A stretch of DNA of 64,000 nucleotides from Chryseobacterium aahli. Lineage in GTDB: Bacteria > Bacteroidota > Bacteroidia > Flavobacteriales > Weeksellaceae. The notes under the pieces are model-generated. The model was given only the letters and a program-made list of their open reading frames with translations. It had not been told where the DNA came from and did no database searches. A program made the position numbers and the translations under genes. Location: the NCBI RefSeq assembly GCF_022699665.1, contig NZ_JALDNB010000003.1, forward strand, positions 372,001-436,000, in the 5' to 3' direction. This document shows positions 36,755 through 45,633 of the stretch, piece after piece (the stretch's first letter is position 1; each line of letters opens with the position of its first letter).

Positions 36755-38143
36755 ATGAATTACGATATTATTGTCATCGGTAGTGGTCCTGGTGGATATG
36801 TTACAGCAATCAGAGCAGCACAATTGGGTTTTAAAACCGCAATTATCGAGAAAGAAAATTTAGGAGGAATTTGCCTTAATTGGGGTTGTATTCCAACTAA
36901 AGCTTTGTTGAAATCTGCTCAGGTTTTTCATTACATCAATCACGCTGAAGATTATGGTTTAAACAAAGTGGAAGCTAGTTTTGAGTTTCCAAATGTAATC
37001 CAGAGAAGCCGCGGTGTAGCATCTAAAATGAGCAAAGGAATTGAGTTCTTGATGAAAAAGAACAAAATTGATGTAATTCTTGGTACAGCTAAAGTTCAGA
37101 AAGGTAAAAAAGTTTCTGTAACAGACAAAGAAGGTAAAGTGACTGAATATTCAGGGACAAACATTATCTTGGCTACAGGAGCTCGTTCTAGAGAATTGCC
37201 AAACTTGCCACAAGACGGTAAAAAAGTAATCGGATACAGACAGGCATTGTCTCTTCCTGAGCAGCCAAAATCTATGATCGTTGTAGGTTCTGGGGCGATC
37301 GGAGTAGAGTTTGCTGACTTCTATAACACAATGGGTACTAAAGTAACTGTTGTTGAATTCTTACCAAACATCGTTCCTGTGGAAGATGAAGAAATCTCAA
37401 AACACTTAGAGAAATCTTTGAAAAAGACAGGTATCGAAATTATGACCAATGCATCTGTTGAAAGCGTAGACACAAGCGGAAACGGTGTGAAAGCGACTGT
37501 AAAAACAGAAAAAGGAAATATCACTCTTGAAGCTGACATCTTATTATCTGCTGTCGGAATCGCTGCAAATATCGAGAACATCGGTCTTGAAGAAGTGGGC
37601 ATCCAAACTGACAAAGGAAGAGTTTTGGTAAACGAATGGTACGAAACTTCAGTTCCTGGTTACTACGCAATCGGAGATATCATCCCGACTCAGGCCTTGG
37701 CGCATGTTGCTTCTGCTGAAGGAATCACTTGTGTAGAAAAAATCAAAGGATTGCACGTTGAGAAAATCGACTATGGCAATATTCCTGGATGTACTTACTG
37801 TCACCCTGAAGTTGCTTCTGTTGGTCTTACAGAGAAACAAGCTAAAGAAAAAGGTTACGAAATCAAAGTGGGTAAATTTCCTCTTTCTGCAAGTGGAAAA
37901 GCTACTGCAAACGGAAATACAGACGGTTTCATTAAAGTAATTTTTGATGCTAAATATGGTGAGTGGTTAGGCTGTCACATGATTGGTGAAGGCGTTACCG
38001 ATATGGTTGCTGAAGCTGTTGTTGCAAGAAAACTAGAAACTACGGGTCATGAAATCATTAAATCTATTCACCCGCATCCAACGGTTTCTGAAGCCATTAT
38101 GGAAGCTGCTGCTGCTGCTTATGGTGAAGTGATTCACATTTAA
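36755..38143 (+). CDS. lpdA: Dihydrolipoyl dehydrogenase
   Basis: The E3 subunit of 2-oxoacid dehydrogenase complexes; it reoxidises dihydrolipoamide using FAD and NAD+. The FAD-binding GSGPGGY motif is at 8-14, the redox disulfide C40/C45 lies in GGICLNWGCIPTKAL, the NAD-binding GSGAIGVEFA is near residue 180, and the catalytic dyad HPHPT is near the C-terminus. The 462-residue length is standard. No E2 gene is adjacent; the fused E1 about 29 kb away in this window may use it. A bidirectional-looking terminator follows. Confidence 0.97.
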   Translation: MNYDIIVIGSGPGGYVTAIRAAQLGFKTAIIEKENLGGICLNWGCIPTKALLKSAQVFHYINHAEDYGLNKVEASFEFPNVIQRSRGVASKMSKGIEFLMKKNKIDVILGTAKVQKGKKVSVTDKEGKVTEYSGTNIILATGARSRELPNLPQDGKKVIGYRQALSLPEQPKSMIVVGSGAIGVEFADFYNTMGTKVTVVEFLPNIVPVEDEEISKHLEKSLKKTGIEIMTNASVESVDTSGNGVKATVKTEKGNITLEADILLSAVGIAANIENIGLEEVGIQTDKGRVLVNEWYETSVPGYYAIGDIIPTQALAHVASAEGITCVEKIKGLHVEKIDYGNIPGCTYCHPEVASVGLTEKQAKEKGYEIKVGKFPLSASGKATANGNTDGFIKVIFDAKYGEWLGCHMIGEGVTDMVAEAVVARKLETTGHEIIKSIHPHPTVSEAIMEAAAAAYGEVIHI

Positions 38144-38169
38144 TTAAAAAATTATTATTTTAATATTTA

Positions 38170-38197
38170 AACCACAGATTTGTCTGTGGTTTTTTGT
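38170..38197 (+). terminator. Terminator of lpdA
   Basis: AACCACAGA (38170-38178) pairs with TCTGTGGTT (38183-38191), followed by T5. Confidence 0.85.
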
Positions 38198-38276
38198 TTT
38201 TTAATCATGATTTTAAATTAATTTATAAAGTTATAATTTTCAGCAAAAATGCTACCGAAGGTTTAGTTCAACATCG

Positions 38277-39339
38277 GTTTGGCAGAAGTAGGGCAGGATG
38301 AATTAATGAACATTTTTACTTATATCAATATTTGTATTATATTTGCGGCAACGTTTTCAAATCCCTACCTTCGCCAAGCCATAAACAGTTGGTAGAAAAT
38401 TTTAAACACGATTACTTTAAAAATAATGAATTATTAACATCTTAAATATCTTATAAATGAAGAAAAATTTATTCATTTCGTTAGTTCTTTTACCTATTTT
38501 TGGTTTTACACAAGTTGCATTAAATCAAGTTGATGATTTTGAAGATTATACTCCAAGAAATTGGACTAAATCATCATCCACACTACCAAATCAAAATATT
38601 ACAACTGGAGGACCTTTGGGATTAAATGATAATTTTTTAAGAGTTCAATCCCCAGCTAGCGGACAACTTGTTACATTTAATAAAGCACAATGGCAGGGAG
38701 ATTATTATAAAAATAACGCTTCAAGTAGAATTAAATTTATTTCTATGGATGTCAGAAATTCAGGTACAAATATTATTTTTGTAAGATTAGCGTTCACAAA
38801 TGATAACTGGACTGGTACTGATCCTATATTTTGTTCAACTAATGCTATTGCTGTAATACCAGGTGAGGGTTGGAAGACAATTAACTTTCCTATTATAGAA
38901 AATGCAGTGACTAATATTAGTACTCAGCAAGGTTATTCAAGTGTTTTTAGTAATGTTACTGAATTAAGAATTTTGCATAATGATTCACCCGCTTGGGATT
39001 CAGACCCAATTGAAGCGACATTAGATATTGATAATATTATGGCAAGAAGTACAGCTGCTATATTAGGAGTTAATGATTTTGAAGAAAAAAAAGAAATAAA
39101 ATTGTACCCTAATCCTTCAAATGAAAGTATTATATTTAGCAACAATGAAAAATTAAATGAAAATTTTAAATATAATATTTTTGATTCAACTGGTAGAAAA
39201 GTTCTTAGTGGAAATTCAAAATTTAATGAACAAATAAACATTAAGAATTTGATAAAAGGTAATTATTTTATACAAATGGAAACAAAAAAAGGAGAAATAC
39301 TTAAAGAGAAGTTGATTAAAAATTAAATCTTCTGCCAAC
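38277..39339. repeat. Cassette-like flanks around the T9SS cargo gene
   Basis: GTTTGGCAGAA (38277-38287) and GTTGGTAGAA (38388-38397) lie upstream, and TTCTGCCAAC (39330-39339) lies downstream in inverse orientation, starting 3 bp after the stop codon. Between the two left copies, AGTAGGG and CCCTACC form a further imperfect dyad (38287-38368). The arrangement encloses exactly one gene. It is similar in style to integrated gene cassettes, but I cannot show an attC fold by eye. Confidence 0.35.
38457..39326 (+). CDS. Type IX secretion system cargo protein (T9SS type A sorting domain)
   Basis: A 289-residue protein with signal peptide (MKKNLFISLVLLPIFGFTQ). Residues 25-190 form an unrecognised, probably beta-sandwich domain (VDDFEDYTPRNWTKSSS, ISMDVRNSGTNIIFVRLAF, ATLDIDNIMARS), similar in look to carbohydrate-binding modules. 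The C-terminal 75 residues are a type A sorting domain (KLYPNPSNESI, YNIFDSTGRKVLSG, INIKNLIKGNYFIQMET), which directs export across the outer membrane by T9SS and attachment to the surface. It is AT-rich and flanked by inverted short repeats, suggesting gain as a single gene. Confidence 0.85.
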   Translation: MKKNLFISLVLLPIFGFTQVALNQVDDFEDYTPRNWTKSSSTLPNQNITTGGPLGLNDNFLRVQSPASGQLVTFNKAQWQGDYYKNNASSRIKFISMDVRNSGTNIIFVRLAFTNDNWTGTDPIFCSTNAIAVIPGEGWKTINFPIIENAVTNISTQQGYSSVFSNVTELRILHNDSPAWDSDPIEATLDIDNIMARSTAAILGVNDFEEKKEIKLYPNPSNESIIFSNNEKLNENFKYNIFDSTGRKVLSGNSKFNEQINIKNLIKGNYFIQMETKKGEILKEKLIKN

Positions 39340-39924
39340 AAGCGTTTTGCAAGATTGATAGTTTTACAATAAAATCAAAAATAAATACGGTTTATCGCAA
39401 AGAAGTTTAATTTTTTACATAAAATTAAATCCGGAGAAACTCTTTTCTTCGGATTTTTTTATGCACTTTATCCTTAAGACTTAAATGAGGTCTTTTTTTT
39501 GTTATAAATATAAATACTTTCTTTTACTAATGAGTTTAAATCCTATATATTTTTTGTTTTGCAAAAAAGAAAGTCCTGCTTTAATATTCCATTAATTCTG
39601 TCTGCTAAAAATTGGAATTCTGTTATGTAAGGACAAAGATAATTATGTAATTGGATATGCTTTGAGCAGGAGCCTCTCTTCTACAATGATTTCAGTAGAT
39701 AAAACTCAGCTCTCATATAAAAAATTACTTCAGCAAAAATTACATGAGTTTTTTGTACATTAACATACAGAACATATTGCAAAGTATATTTTCATTTATT
39801 AAATTGCAGAATGTTTAATGTTTTGTAAAACGTTAAAAAGTTTTACAAAACAATCTTTTTTTGATACAATCTGACTTATTTTCTTAATTTTATTTACTAA
39901 ATAAACTACAAATTAAAATAAATT
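39327..39924. other. 598-bp intergenic region with hairpins, no gene
   Basis: It holds a terminator-like dyad AAATCCG/CGGATTT (39427-39456 with T7), a second weaker one around AAGAC...GTCTT (39477-39498), and a long-range pairing TCCTGCT (39574-39580) with AGCAGGA (39665-39671). No frame of useful length is present. A strong 12-bp dyad lies at 39820-39851 and is listed separately. A structured RNA in 39570-39675 is possible but not supported further. Confidence 0.5.
39820..39851. promoter_or_regulatory. Perfect 12-bp inverted repeat upstream of the PH-domain gene
   Basis: GTTTTGTAAAAC (39820-39831) and GTTTTACAAAAC (39840-39851) are exact reverse complements with an 8-bp spacer. The dyad ends 73 bp before the ATG. 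Its symmetry and AT composition suit a repressor operator; no T tract follows at once that would make it a simple terminator. Confidence 0.55.
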
Positions 39925-40539
39925 ATGTTTAAAAAATTAGCTGCTGAAGCTTTAGGATTAGGAGATATCGGTAAAATTATTCCTTCACAGGATTATGATA
40001 AAGTAGATTCTGACGATTACATTCTTTCGGAAGATCAGGAGAAAATTTTCTTCTTGATTAAATCTAAAAGAGACGAATACTGCTTTACCAACAGAGCCTT
40101 GATTCACATTGATGGAGCAAGTGCGCTTGATAGAAAGAGAATTCTGAGAAGATATGAATACTATCAATTTCCTTTCTCGAACGTAGTTTTGCAGACTGCA
40201 GGAACGATTGATCTGGATGTCGAAATTTCATTTAATATTGGAAATGTTCCTTTGATGATCAGCGTGGCAAAAGGTCAGGTTGATCAGTTGAAAGATTTGT
40301 ATAAAGCACTTTTGGCAATTCAGCAGGAAGTTCACCATAATCATTCTTTGTTGAATTTTTCTAATGACAGCATCCAGAAAGCGATTGGAAGTGTTGCTTC
40401 CGGAAAGCAGGAAAACGTTTCGAAAAGTCAGGAATTAAAGGCTATCAACGAATATATTTTCGCATGGAACACTAATAGTTTTGACAGATATAATCAAAAA
40501 GATTTCTCAAGAATTTTTGAAAAGTATATTAATAATTAG
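39925..40539 (+). CDS. Bacterial PH domain protein (YvbH-type)
   Basis: A 204-residue cytoplasmic protein. Residues 1-130 are a bacterial pleckstrin-homology-like domain (KLAAEALGLGDIGKIIPSQDYDKVDSDDYILSEDQEKIFFLIKSKRDEYCFTNRALIHID, then RYEYYQFPFSNVVLQTAG). A helical C-terminal region of the YvbH-like oligomerisation type follows. The role is unknown; related proteins assemble into rings. A 12-bp dyad sits in its upstream region and a terminator follows. Confidence 0.85.
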   Translation: MFKKLAAEALGLGDIGKIIPSQDYDKVDSDDYILSEDQEKIFFLIKSKRDEYCFTNRALIHIDGASALDRKRILRRYEYYQFPFSNVVLQTAGTIDLDVEISFNIGNVPLMISVAKGQVDQLKDLYKALLAIQQEVHHNHSLLNFSNDSIQKAIGSVASGKQENVSKSQELKAINEYIFAWNTNSFDRYNQKDFSRIFEKYINN

Positions 40540-40564
40540 AATTTAATTCTGAAAATTATAAACA

Positions 40565-40596
40565 AACCACAGATTTTTTTGTCTGTGGTTTTTCTT
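40565..40596 (+). terminator. Terminator of the PH-domain gene
   Basis: AACCACAGA (40565-40573) pairs with TCTGTGGTT (40582-40590), followed by TTT. It uses the same stem sequence as the lpdA terminator at 38170. Confidence 0.85.
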
Positions 40597-40683
40597 TTTA
40601 CATGCGATGAAAATTATTAGTATTGCATAATATTTAATACCATTATTTCTGTTTTTCCAAAGAGTTTTCATTAAATTTATTCA

Positions 40684-41475
40684 ATGAATTTTGGGAAGAC
40701 GGGTTTGGTTTTATCGGGAGGTGGTACAAAAGGTATTGCTCATGCAGGAGTTTTGAAATTTTTAAGCGAAAAAAAAATCGATGTAGATATTCTCTCATGT
40801 TGTAGTGCGGGCTCGATTGTGGGCTGTCTTTATGCCATCGGGAAAAAGCCTGAAGAGATTTTAGATTTCTTTCAGTCAATTTATTTTTTCAACTGGAAGC
40901 ATTTTACCTTTAATCAGCCGGGACTGGTTTCATCTATTATTTTTGCCAATTATCTCAAACCTATTTTTGAGGATATGAAAATCGGTGATCTGGATAAAGA
41001 AGTAAGAATTGTTGCAACTGAATTGGTTTCCGGAACCGAAAAAATATTTGATAAAGATTTCAAAGTCATAGACGCAATGATTGCTTCCTGCTCAATTCCC
41101 GGAATCACAACACCTTATATTTTGGGTGAAGAAATGTATTGCGATGGAGGAGTTCTTAATAATTTTCCTGCTGATATCATCAGAAATGACTGTGATAAGT
41201 TGATTGGTGTATTTGTTTCGCCACCGCATGATATTAAAATCAGTGATCTGAAAACCATTAAATCAATTGTTTCACGTTCGTTCGATTTATTTTCATACAG
41301 AGTTGAAAAAGTAAAATTTGAATACTGTGATTGGTTGATTTCTTCAAAAGATCTTTCCGCTTTCGGGAATTTTGAACGGAAAAAAGACCGTCTCGAACAA
41401 ATTTACAACATCGGTTATGAAGCTGCCAAAAACAGTTTTGTTGAAAACGATTTCTTTAGTAAAATAAAAAATTAG
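40684..41475 (+). CDS. Patatin-like phospholipase family protein
   Basis: A 263-residue serine hydrolase of the patatin fold. The oxyanion motif GGGTKG is near residues 13-18, the nucleophile Ser lies in CCSAGS near residue 42, and the partner aspartate in CDGGVLNNFP (DGG dyad) near residue 155. The usual GxSxG is here CxSxG: the first glycine is replaced by cysteine. No signal peptide, so cytoplasmic. Such enzymes release fatty acids from membrane lipids. The convergent adenine deaminase gene begins 11 bp after its stop. Confidence 0.92.
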   Translation: MNFGKTGLVLSGGGTKGIAHAGVLKFLSEKKIDVDILSCCSAGSIVGCLYAIGKKPEEILDFFQSIYFFNWKHFTFNQPGLVSSIIFANYLKPIFEDMKIGDLDKEVRIVATELVSGTEKIFDKDFKVIDAMIASCSIPGITTPYILGEEMYCDGGVLNNFPADIIRNDCDKLIGVFVSPPHDIKISDLKTIKSIVSRSFDLFSYRVEKVKFEYCDWLISSKDLSAFGNFERKKDRLEQIYNIGYEAAKNSFVENDFFSKIKN

Positions 41476-41486
41476 AACATAAAATT

Positions 41487-43121
41487 CTATTTATCTTTCA
41501 CAAAAACATCCGTAAACTCAAAGCTTTTACCATTAAATAATCCCTTATCGCTTAATTTTAATTCAGGAATAACCAAAAGTGCCATGAAAGACAAGCTCAT
41601 GTATGGTGCTCGTAATTGGCTTCCAAGCTCTTTTGCACGTTGATCTAATTTAATATATAATTCAGCAACTTCTTCGGCCGGAAGATTGGTCATAATTCCA
41701 GCAATTGGTAGTTCTAAAACTAGTTCTTCCGTTTCTGTGGTTAAAGAGATACCACCTTTTGCTTTGATGATGACGTTCACGGCTTTACAAATATCATCGT
41801 CATTGGTACCAACGACAACAATATTGTGGCAGTCATGAGCAACGCAAGATGCGATGGCTCCGTTTTTTAAACCAATATTTTTAATAAAAGCTGTGGCAAC
41901 GGGAGCATCGTTATATCGGTTGACTACAGCAATTTTTAGAATATCTTCTTCGGTATTTGATTCTGCAAAACCATTAATTACCAAAGTTTTTGATTGTATT
42001 TCATGCGTTATTAGTTGTCCGTCAAGAGCTTCAATCACACGAATGGTATCGCTTTCACTTTTAATTTTAAAATCGGAAGGTTGTTTTAAATTACAGTTAA
42101 AATTATTTACGATTGGTGCTTCAACAGACTGAATAAATGATGTTCCCTTCTCTGCAACCAATTCACCGTTGATGTAAGTTTTTAAAATATTGAAGTTTTC
42201 AATAGTGTCAATTTCTATAAAATCTGCATTGTCACCAACCTGTAATAAACCAATGGTTAAATTATAGTGTTTTATGACATTAAAAGAAGCTGCACGAAGG
42301 ACATCGTATAAGTCATGGCCGGCTTTCAAAGCACGTTTTACATGATCATTGATGTGGGATTCAATCAAATTATCAGGATGTTTGTCATCACAACAGAACA
42401 TGATCTGTTCCGGAAAATCTTTTAACAATGGAATTAATGTGTCGAAATTTTTCGCAGCACTTCCTTCTCTGATCATTATTTTCACCCCGTGTTTCAGCTT
42501 TTCAAGAGCTTCGGTATGGCCAAAACATTCGTGATCTGTCGTTATTCCGGCATCGAAATAGATTTTCATTCCTTCTCCCATTAATCCCGGAGCATGACCA
42601 TCGATGGGTTTGCCGTGTTTTTTAGCAAAAGCTATTTTCTTTAAAACCTCTTCATCATTATAAATAACGCCGGGGAAATTCATCATTTCAGCTAAATAGA
42701 CAATTTCTTTTCTGCTTAAGAGTTGATCAATATCATTAGAATCAATTACAGCGCCTGCAGTTTCAAACTGGGTTGCCGGCACGCAGGACGGAGCTCCAAA
42801 ATAAAAATGAAAAGGAACCTGCTGAGCATTTTCAATCATATAATCTACACCTTCAACGCCCAAAACATTGGCTATTTCGTGCGGATCAGAAATCGTTCCT
42901 ACTGTTCCGTGTTTTACGGCAATTCGGGCAAATTCTGAGGGTACAAGCATGCTGCTTTCTATATGAACGTGCGCGTCGATGAAGCCTGGTAAAATATAAG
43001 TGTCTAAAGTTTCTTCAATTCTCTTTATTGATGCAATTTTCTTATTAAAAATAGATACTTCTGCGGGATAAGTTTCTCTTGAGATGATATCAATTAAATT
43101 TGCTTTGATTGTAAATTCCAT
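41487..43121 (-). CDS. ade: Adenine deaminase
   Basis: A 544-residue amidohydrolase converting adenine to hypoxanthine and ammonia in purine salvage. The metal-binding motif DAHVHIESSML is near residue 48, followed by GTVGTISDPHEIANVLG; DGHAPGL and TTDHECFG provide the later metal ligands, and CCDDKHPDNL is present near residue 240. The C-terminal CVAHDCHNIVVVGTND motif is typical of the family. The length is normal. It is expressed from the minus strand and is followed by the convergent patatin gene. Confidence 0.95.
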   Translation of the reverse strand: MEFTIKANLIDIISRETYPAEVSIFNKKIASIKRIEETLDTYILPGFIDAHVHIESSMLVPSEFARIAVKHGTVGTISDPHEIANVLGVEGVDYMIENAQQVPFHFYFGAPSCVPATQFETAGAVIDSNDIDQLLSRKEIVYLAEMMNFPGVIYNDEEVLKKIAFAKKHGKPIDGHAPGLMGEGMKIYFDAGITTDHECFGHTEALEKLKHGVKIMIREGSAAKNFDTLIPLLKDFPEQIMFCCDDKHPDNLIESHINDHVKRALKAGHDLYDVLRAASFNVIKHYNLTIGLLQVGDNADFIEIDTIENFNILKTYINGELVAEKGTSFIQSVEAPIVNNFNCNLKQPSDFKIKSESDTIRVIEALDGQLITHEIQSKTLVINGFAESNTEEDILKIAVVNRYNDAPVATAFIKNIGLKNGAIASCVAHDCHNIVVVGTNDDDICKAVNVIIKAKGGISLTTETEELVLELPIAGIMTNLPAEEVAELYIKLDQRAKELGSQLRAPYMSLSFMALLVIPELKLSDKGLFNGKSFEFTDVFVKDK

Positions 43122-43142
43122 TCTGTTTTTCTTAAAATAAAA

Positions 43143-43168
43143 AATTCCTAATCGTGAAATTAGGAATT
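43143..43168 (-). terminator. Terminator between the 149-residue protein gene and ade
   Basis: AATTCCTAAT (43143-43152) pairs perfectly with ATTAGGAATT (43159-43168); on the minus strand a T run follows. It sits downstream of the gene at 43191-43640. Confidence 0.75.
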
Positions 43169-43190
43169 ATTATTTGATTTTTTGTTTAAA

Positions 43191-43640
43191 TTAATTTTTA
43201 ACAACCTGCGCATCTTGTCTTACTAAAGTTTCACCGTTTCCATCGATGACTACTAATGTATAAGGTGCTTTTTTCGAAGAATTGGTTAAATAATTTCTCC
43301 AAACCTGATAAAGTGTTCCGTTATTATTAAATTCAAAATAATAATTGCCACCAGATCCATCGGGAATGACTTCTCCGTCAGAGATAATCATACTTGGTTT
43401 GGCTGAGATTTTCGTATTAGCGCCCCAAGATTGATAAAGGTAATTTCCGTTGGGTTGTTTGTCAATCTTTATTTTAAACTTTTTAGTTTTAATAATAACT
43501 GTTTTGGGAATTCTTTCCTGAGAATCTTTATCTCTGTTATCGGTAATTGTTTCTTTGGGATTGGTTTCATTATTATCTTTAATATTTGCAAAAGATAAAA
43601 CAGGCAGTAAGCATGCGCCTAGTATAATTTTCTTAATCAT
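43191..43640 (-). CDS. Exported protein with possible beta-sandwich fold, hypothetical
   Basis: A 149-residue protein with signal peptide (MIKKIILGACLLPVLSFA). A polar, charged linker rich in N, D, E and K follows, then a beta-rich core (FKIKIDKQPNGNYLYQSWGANTKISAKPSMIISDGEVIPDGSGGNYYFEFNNNGTLYQVWRN). It has the look of a small periplasmic protein; no family recognised. Confidence 0.65.
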   Translation of the reverse strand: MIKKIILGACLLPVLSFANIKDNNETNPKETITDNRDKDSQERIPKTVIIKTKKFKIKIDKQPNGNYLYQSWGANTKISAKPSMIISDGEVIPDGSGGNYYFEFNNNGTLYQVWRNYLTNSSKKAPYTLVVIDGNGETLVRQDAQVVKN

Positions 43641-43716
43641 TGTATTGGTTTTATTTAAGATTATTCACCAAAGGGTTATCAAATTTAAAGCCAATAAGAA
43701 GATTTCCAGCTTTAAA

Positions 43717-44151
43717 TTATTTCAGCTTTGAACTTCGAATTATTTTAAATCCAAATAAACCCTCTGATAATTCTAGTTCTACCTTATTTGCTTTTACAAT
43801 CCTTACTTTATTATCAATACTGAATTGAATTCGTTTTGTGCCGTTAGAGTCAGTTTTAAAAATGATTGCAGGAGACTTTTTCCTTCTATTATATTTTGAG
43901 CCAAGAATTTCAGTTTTCCTGATAATTGGATATGTTTCTACTGATATTTTCTTATCAGCAAAATATTGATTGAGACCTAAAAATAATACTGTAAAATTTG
44001 CACCAATAACTATTGTACAAAATATTGCATTATTAAAATCGTTCCAACAACTAATTTTTTCCAATTTCCTTCTTATTGGAAAGTATATTAAAATTCCCAA
44101 TATATAAAATAATCCTAAATATTCAACTCGGATAATCGTCTGTTCATACAA
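43717..44151 (-). CDS. Membrane protein, possibly N-terminally frameshifted, hypothetical
   Basis: 144 residues from a TTG start at 44151 with two membrane segments (EYLGLFYILGILIYFPI and FCTIVIGANFTVLFLGL) and a soluble C-terminal part. The reading frame stays open upstream through another hydrophobic stretch (SIIFNAILFGSLLLNLVNL) to a run of ten A residues at 44221-44212 on the coding strand. One more A would join a TTG at 44224 followed by lysines, a plausible native start. So the true gene may reach about 44224 and be interrupted by a homopolymer frameshift. Function unknown. Confidence 0.5.
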   Translation of the reverse strand: MYEQTIIRVEYLGLFYILGILIYFPIRRKLEKISCWNDFNNAIFCTIVIGANFTVLFLGLNQYFADKKISVETYPIIRKTEILGSKYNRRKKSPAIIFKTDSNGTKRIQFSIDNKVRIVKANKVELELSEGLFGFKIIRSSKLK

Positions 44152-44262
44152 TTTTAAATTGACAAGATTTAATAGTAATGAACCGAATAAAATGGCATTG
44201 AAGATTATAGATTTTTTTTTTCAAGTTGTTTCTAAGAAAAATATAGCTTAAATTTTGTTGAT

Positions 44263-44973
44263 TTAGTTTATTGATTCTGTCTGCGTATAACTTGCAAAAG
44301 CCTCCTCCAGACTGTCAAATTTTCCTTTGAATTCTTCAATTGCACAATCCTGAAGAATATTTCCTTTATGAATTAAAATCACTCTAGAGCAAAGTGCTTC
44401 GACCTCCTGCATAATGTGTGTAGAAAGCAAAACTGTTTTCTCTTTACCGATTTCTTTTACTACGTTTCTGATTTCAATGATTTGATTAGGGTCAAGACCG
44501 TTGGTAGGTTCATCCAGAATCAATAAGTCAGGTTGGTGAATAATCGCCTGAGCCAAACCCACTCTCTGTTTATATCCTTTAGAAAGCTGACCGATTTTCT
44601 TTGATTTTTCGGGAGTAATTCCTACCAATTCGATCACCTCATCTACTCTCGCTTCAGAAATTTTATGAATATTGGCAACAAATTGCAGATACTCTTTCAC
44701 ATACATTTCCAAATATAACGGATTGTTTTCCGGAAGGAAACCTATGTTTTTCTTGCTTTCGATTTCGTTTTCAGAAATGTTTTTTCCGTTAAAAATAATT
44801 TCACCTTCATCAATTTTCAAAGCACCCACAATAGATTTCATCAGTGTAGATTTTCCGGCTCCGTTTGGACCGAGAAGACCTATGATTTCGTTTTTTTCAA
44901 TTGAAATATTAATATTGTTGAGTGCAGTTTGCTCGGCAAACTTTTTGGTTAAATTGATTACTTGAAGAGACAT
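44263..44973 (-). CDS. gldA: ABC transporter ATP-binding protein, GldA-like
   Basis: A 236-residue ATPase with Walker A GPNGAGKST (about 35-43), signature LSKGYKQRVGLAQA, Walker B LLILDEPTNGLDP and the H-loop LLSTHIMQEVEA. The FLPENNPLYLEMYVKEYLQFVANIHKI segment closely resembles GldA of gliding flavobacteria, whose partner permeases are GldF and GldG. It is shorter than the approximately 300-residue GldA I recall, lacking the C-terminal extension, and no gldF or gldG gene is adjacent. Use in gliding is therefore an inference. Confidence 0.75.
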   Translation of the reverse strand: MSLQVINLTKKFAEQTALNNINISIEKNEIIGLLGPNGAGKSTLMKSIVGALKIDEGEIIFNGKNISENEIESKKNIGFLPENNPLYLEMYVKEYLQFVANIHKISEARVDEVIELVGITPEKSKKIGQLSKGYKQRVGLAQAIIHQPDLLILDEPTNGLDPNQIIEIRNVVKEIGKEKTVLLSTHIMQEVEALCSRVILIHKGNILQDCAIEEFKGKFDSLEEAFASYTQTESIN

Positions 44974-45007
44974 AATTGTTAATCTTTTTACAAAAATAAA
45001 ATAAAAA

Positions 45008-45030
45008 AACTCATTCGTAAAGAATGAGTT
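45008..45030 (-). terminator. Terminator of the 192-residue secreted protein gene
   Basis: AACTCATTC (45008-45016) pairs with GAATGAGTT (45022-45030) over a 5-nt loop, followed on the minus strand by T7 (complement of 45001-45009). Confidence 0.85.
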
Positions 45031-45054
45031 CAGGTATTATTAAAAAATAAATAT

Positions 45055-45633
45055 TTATTTTCTTGATTTCTTTTTCTTGGCCGGAGTAGGATTAGCAACA
45101 GCAGCTGTTTCTGGTACGTAAGTGTTTGTACTTGACACATTAGAAACTGTATTTGCTTTACTGACTACAGATTTTTTGTACAAAGCAGATTTTGACGAAC
45201 CAATTCCGAAAATTTTGTCGATCTGTTTCTTATTCAAAAACTGAGATTTCCCTACATATTTTTTATTCTTATTAATATACTGAATAAACTGTACGGTAGG
45301 CTGACCGTAGTTTTTTTCGTAATGAAGTTCAATGATGTCATTTGGAAGTTCCAAAGTAACATTGCCTGAAGGTTGGTCTATAAAGCCGTCAGTGATTAAT
45401 TTGTAAAGATCATTAACGTCACTGTTAACGTCTAAAAATGAAAATGACCTGAACGTGTTAAGATTACTTGTGTTAATATCCTGGTAATTGAATGTGAACC
45501 TGTTTTCTTTTTTGTACAAGCCTACCGAATTTTCTTTACCAATTTCCACCAAGGTCTCATTTTTCAGCACCTTAATCTGGGAAAAAGCAGATATGCCAAA
45601 CGTGCAGGCGAATAGTAGAAGTATTTTTCTCAT
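45055..45633 (-). CDS. Exported protein with Ala/Pro/Lys-rich tail, hypothetical
   Basis: A 192-residue protein with signal peptide (MRKILLLFACTFGISAFSQ). The core (25-145) is mixed alpha/beta (NRFTFNYQDINTSNL, FRSFSFLDVNSDVNDLYKLI, VTLELPNDIIELHYEKNYGQPTVQFIQYINKN). The last 40 residues are low complexity, ending NPTPAKKKKSRK. No family recognised. The upstream 45634-45881 gap is AT-rich and shows nothing I can name. Confidence 0.65.
   Translation of the reverse strand: MRKILLLFACTFGISAFSQIKVLKNETLVEIGKENSVGLYKKENRFTFNYQDINTSNLNTFRSFSFLDVNSDVNDLYKLITDGFIDQPSGNVTLELPNDIIELHYEKNYGQPTVQFIQYINKNKKYVGKSQFLNKKQIDKIFGIGSSKSALYKKSVVSKANTVSNVSSTNTYVPETAAVANPTPAKKKKSRK

Noticed and set aside
38277..39420. 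Integron attC sites around the T9SS cargo gene
   Set aside because: The core triplets GTT/AAC are present but the rest does not fit the attC consensus, and no integrase was seen; kept only as a weak cassette-like observation.
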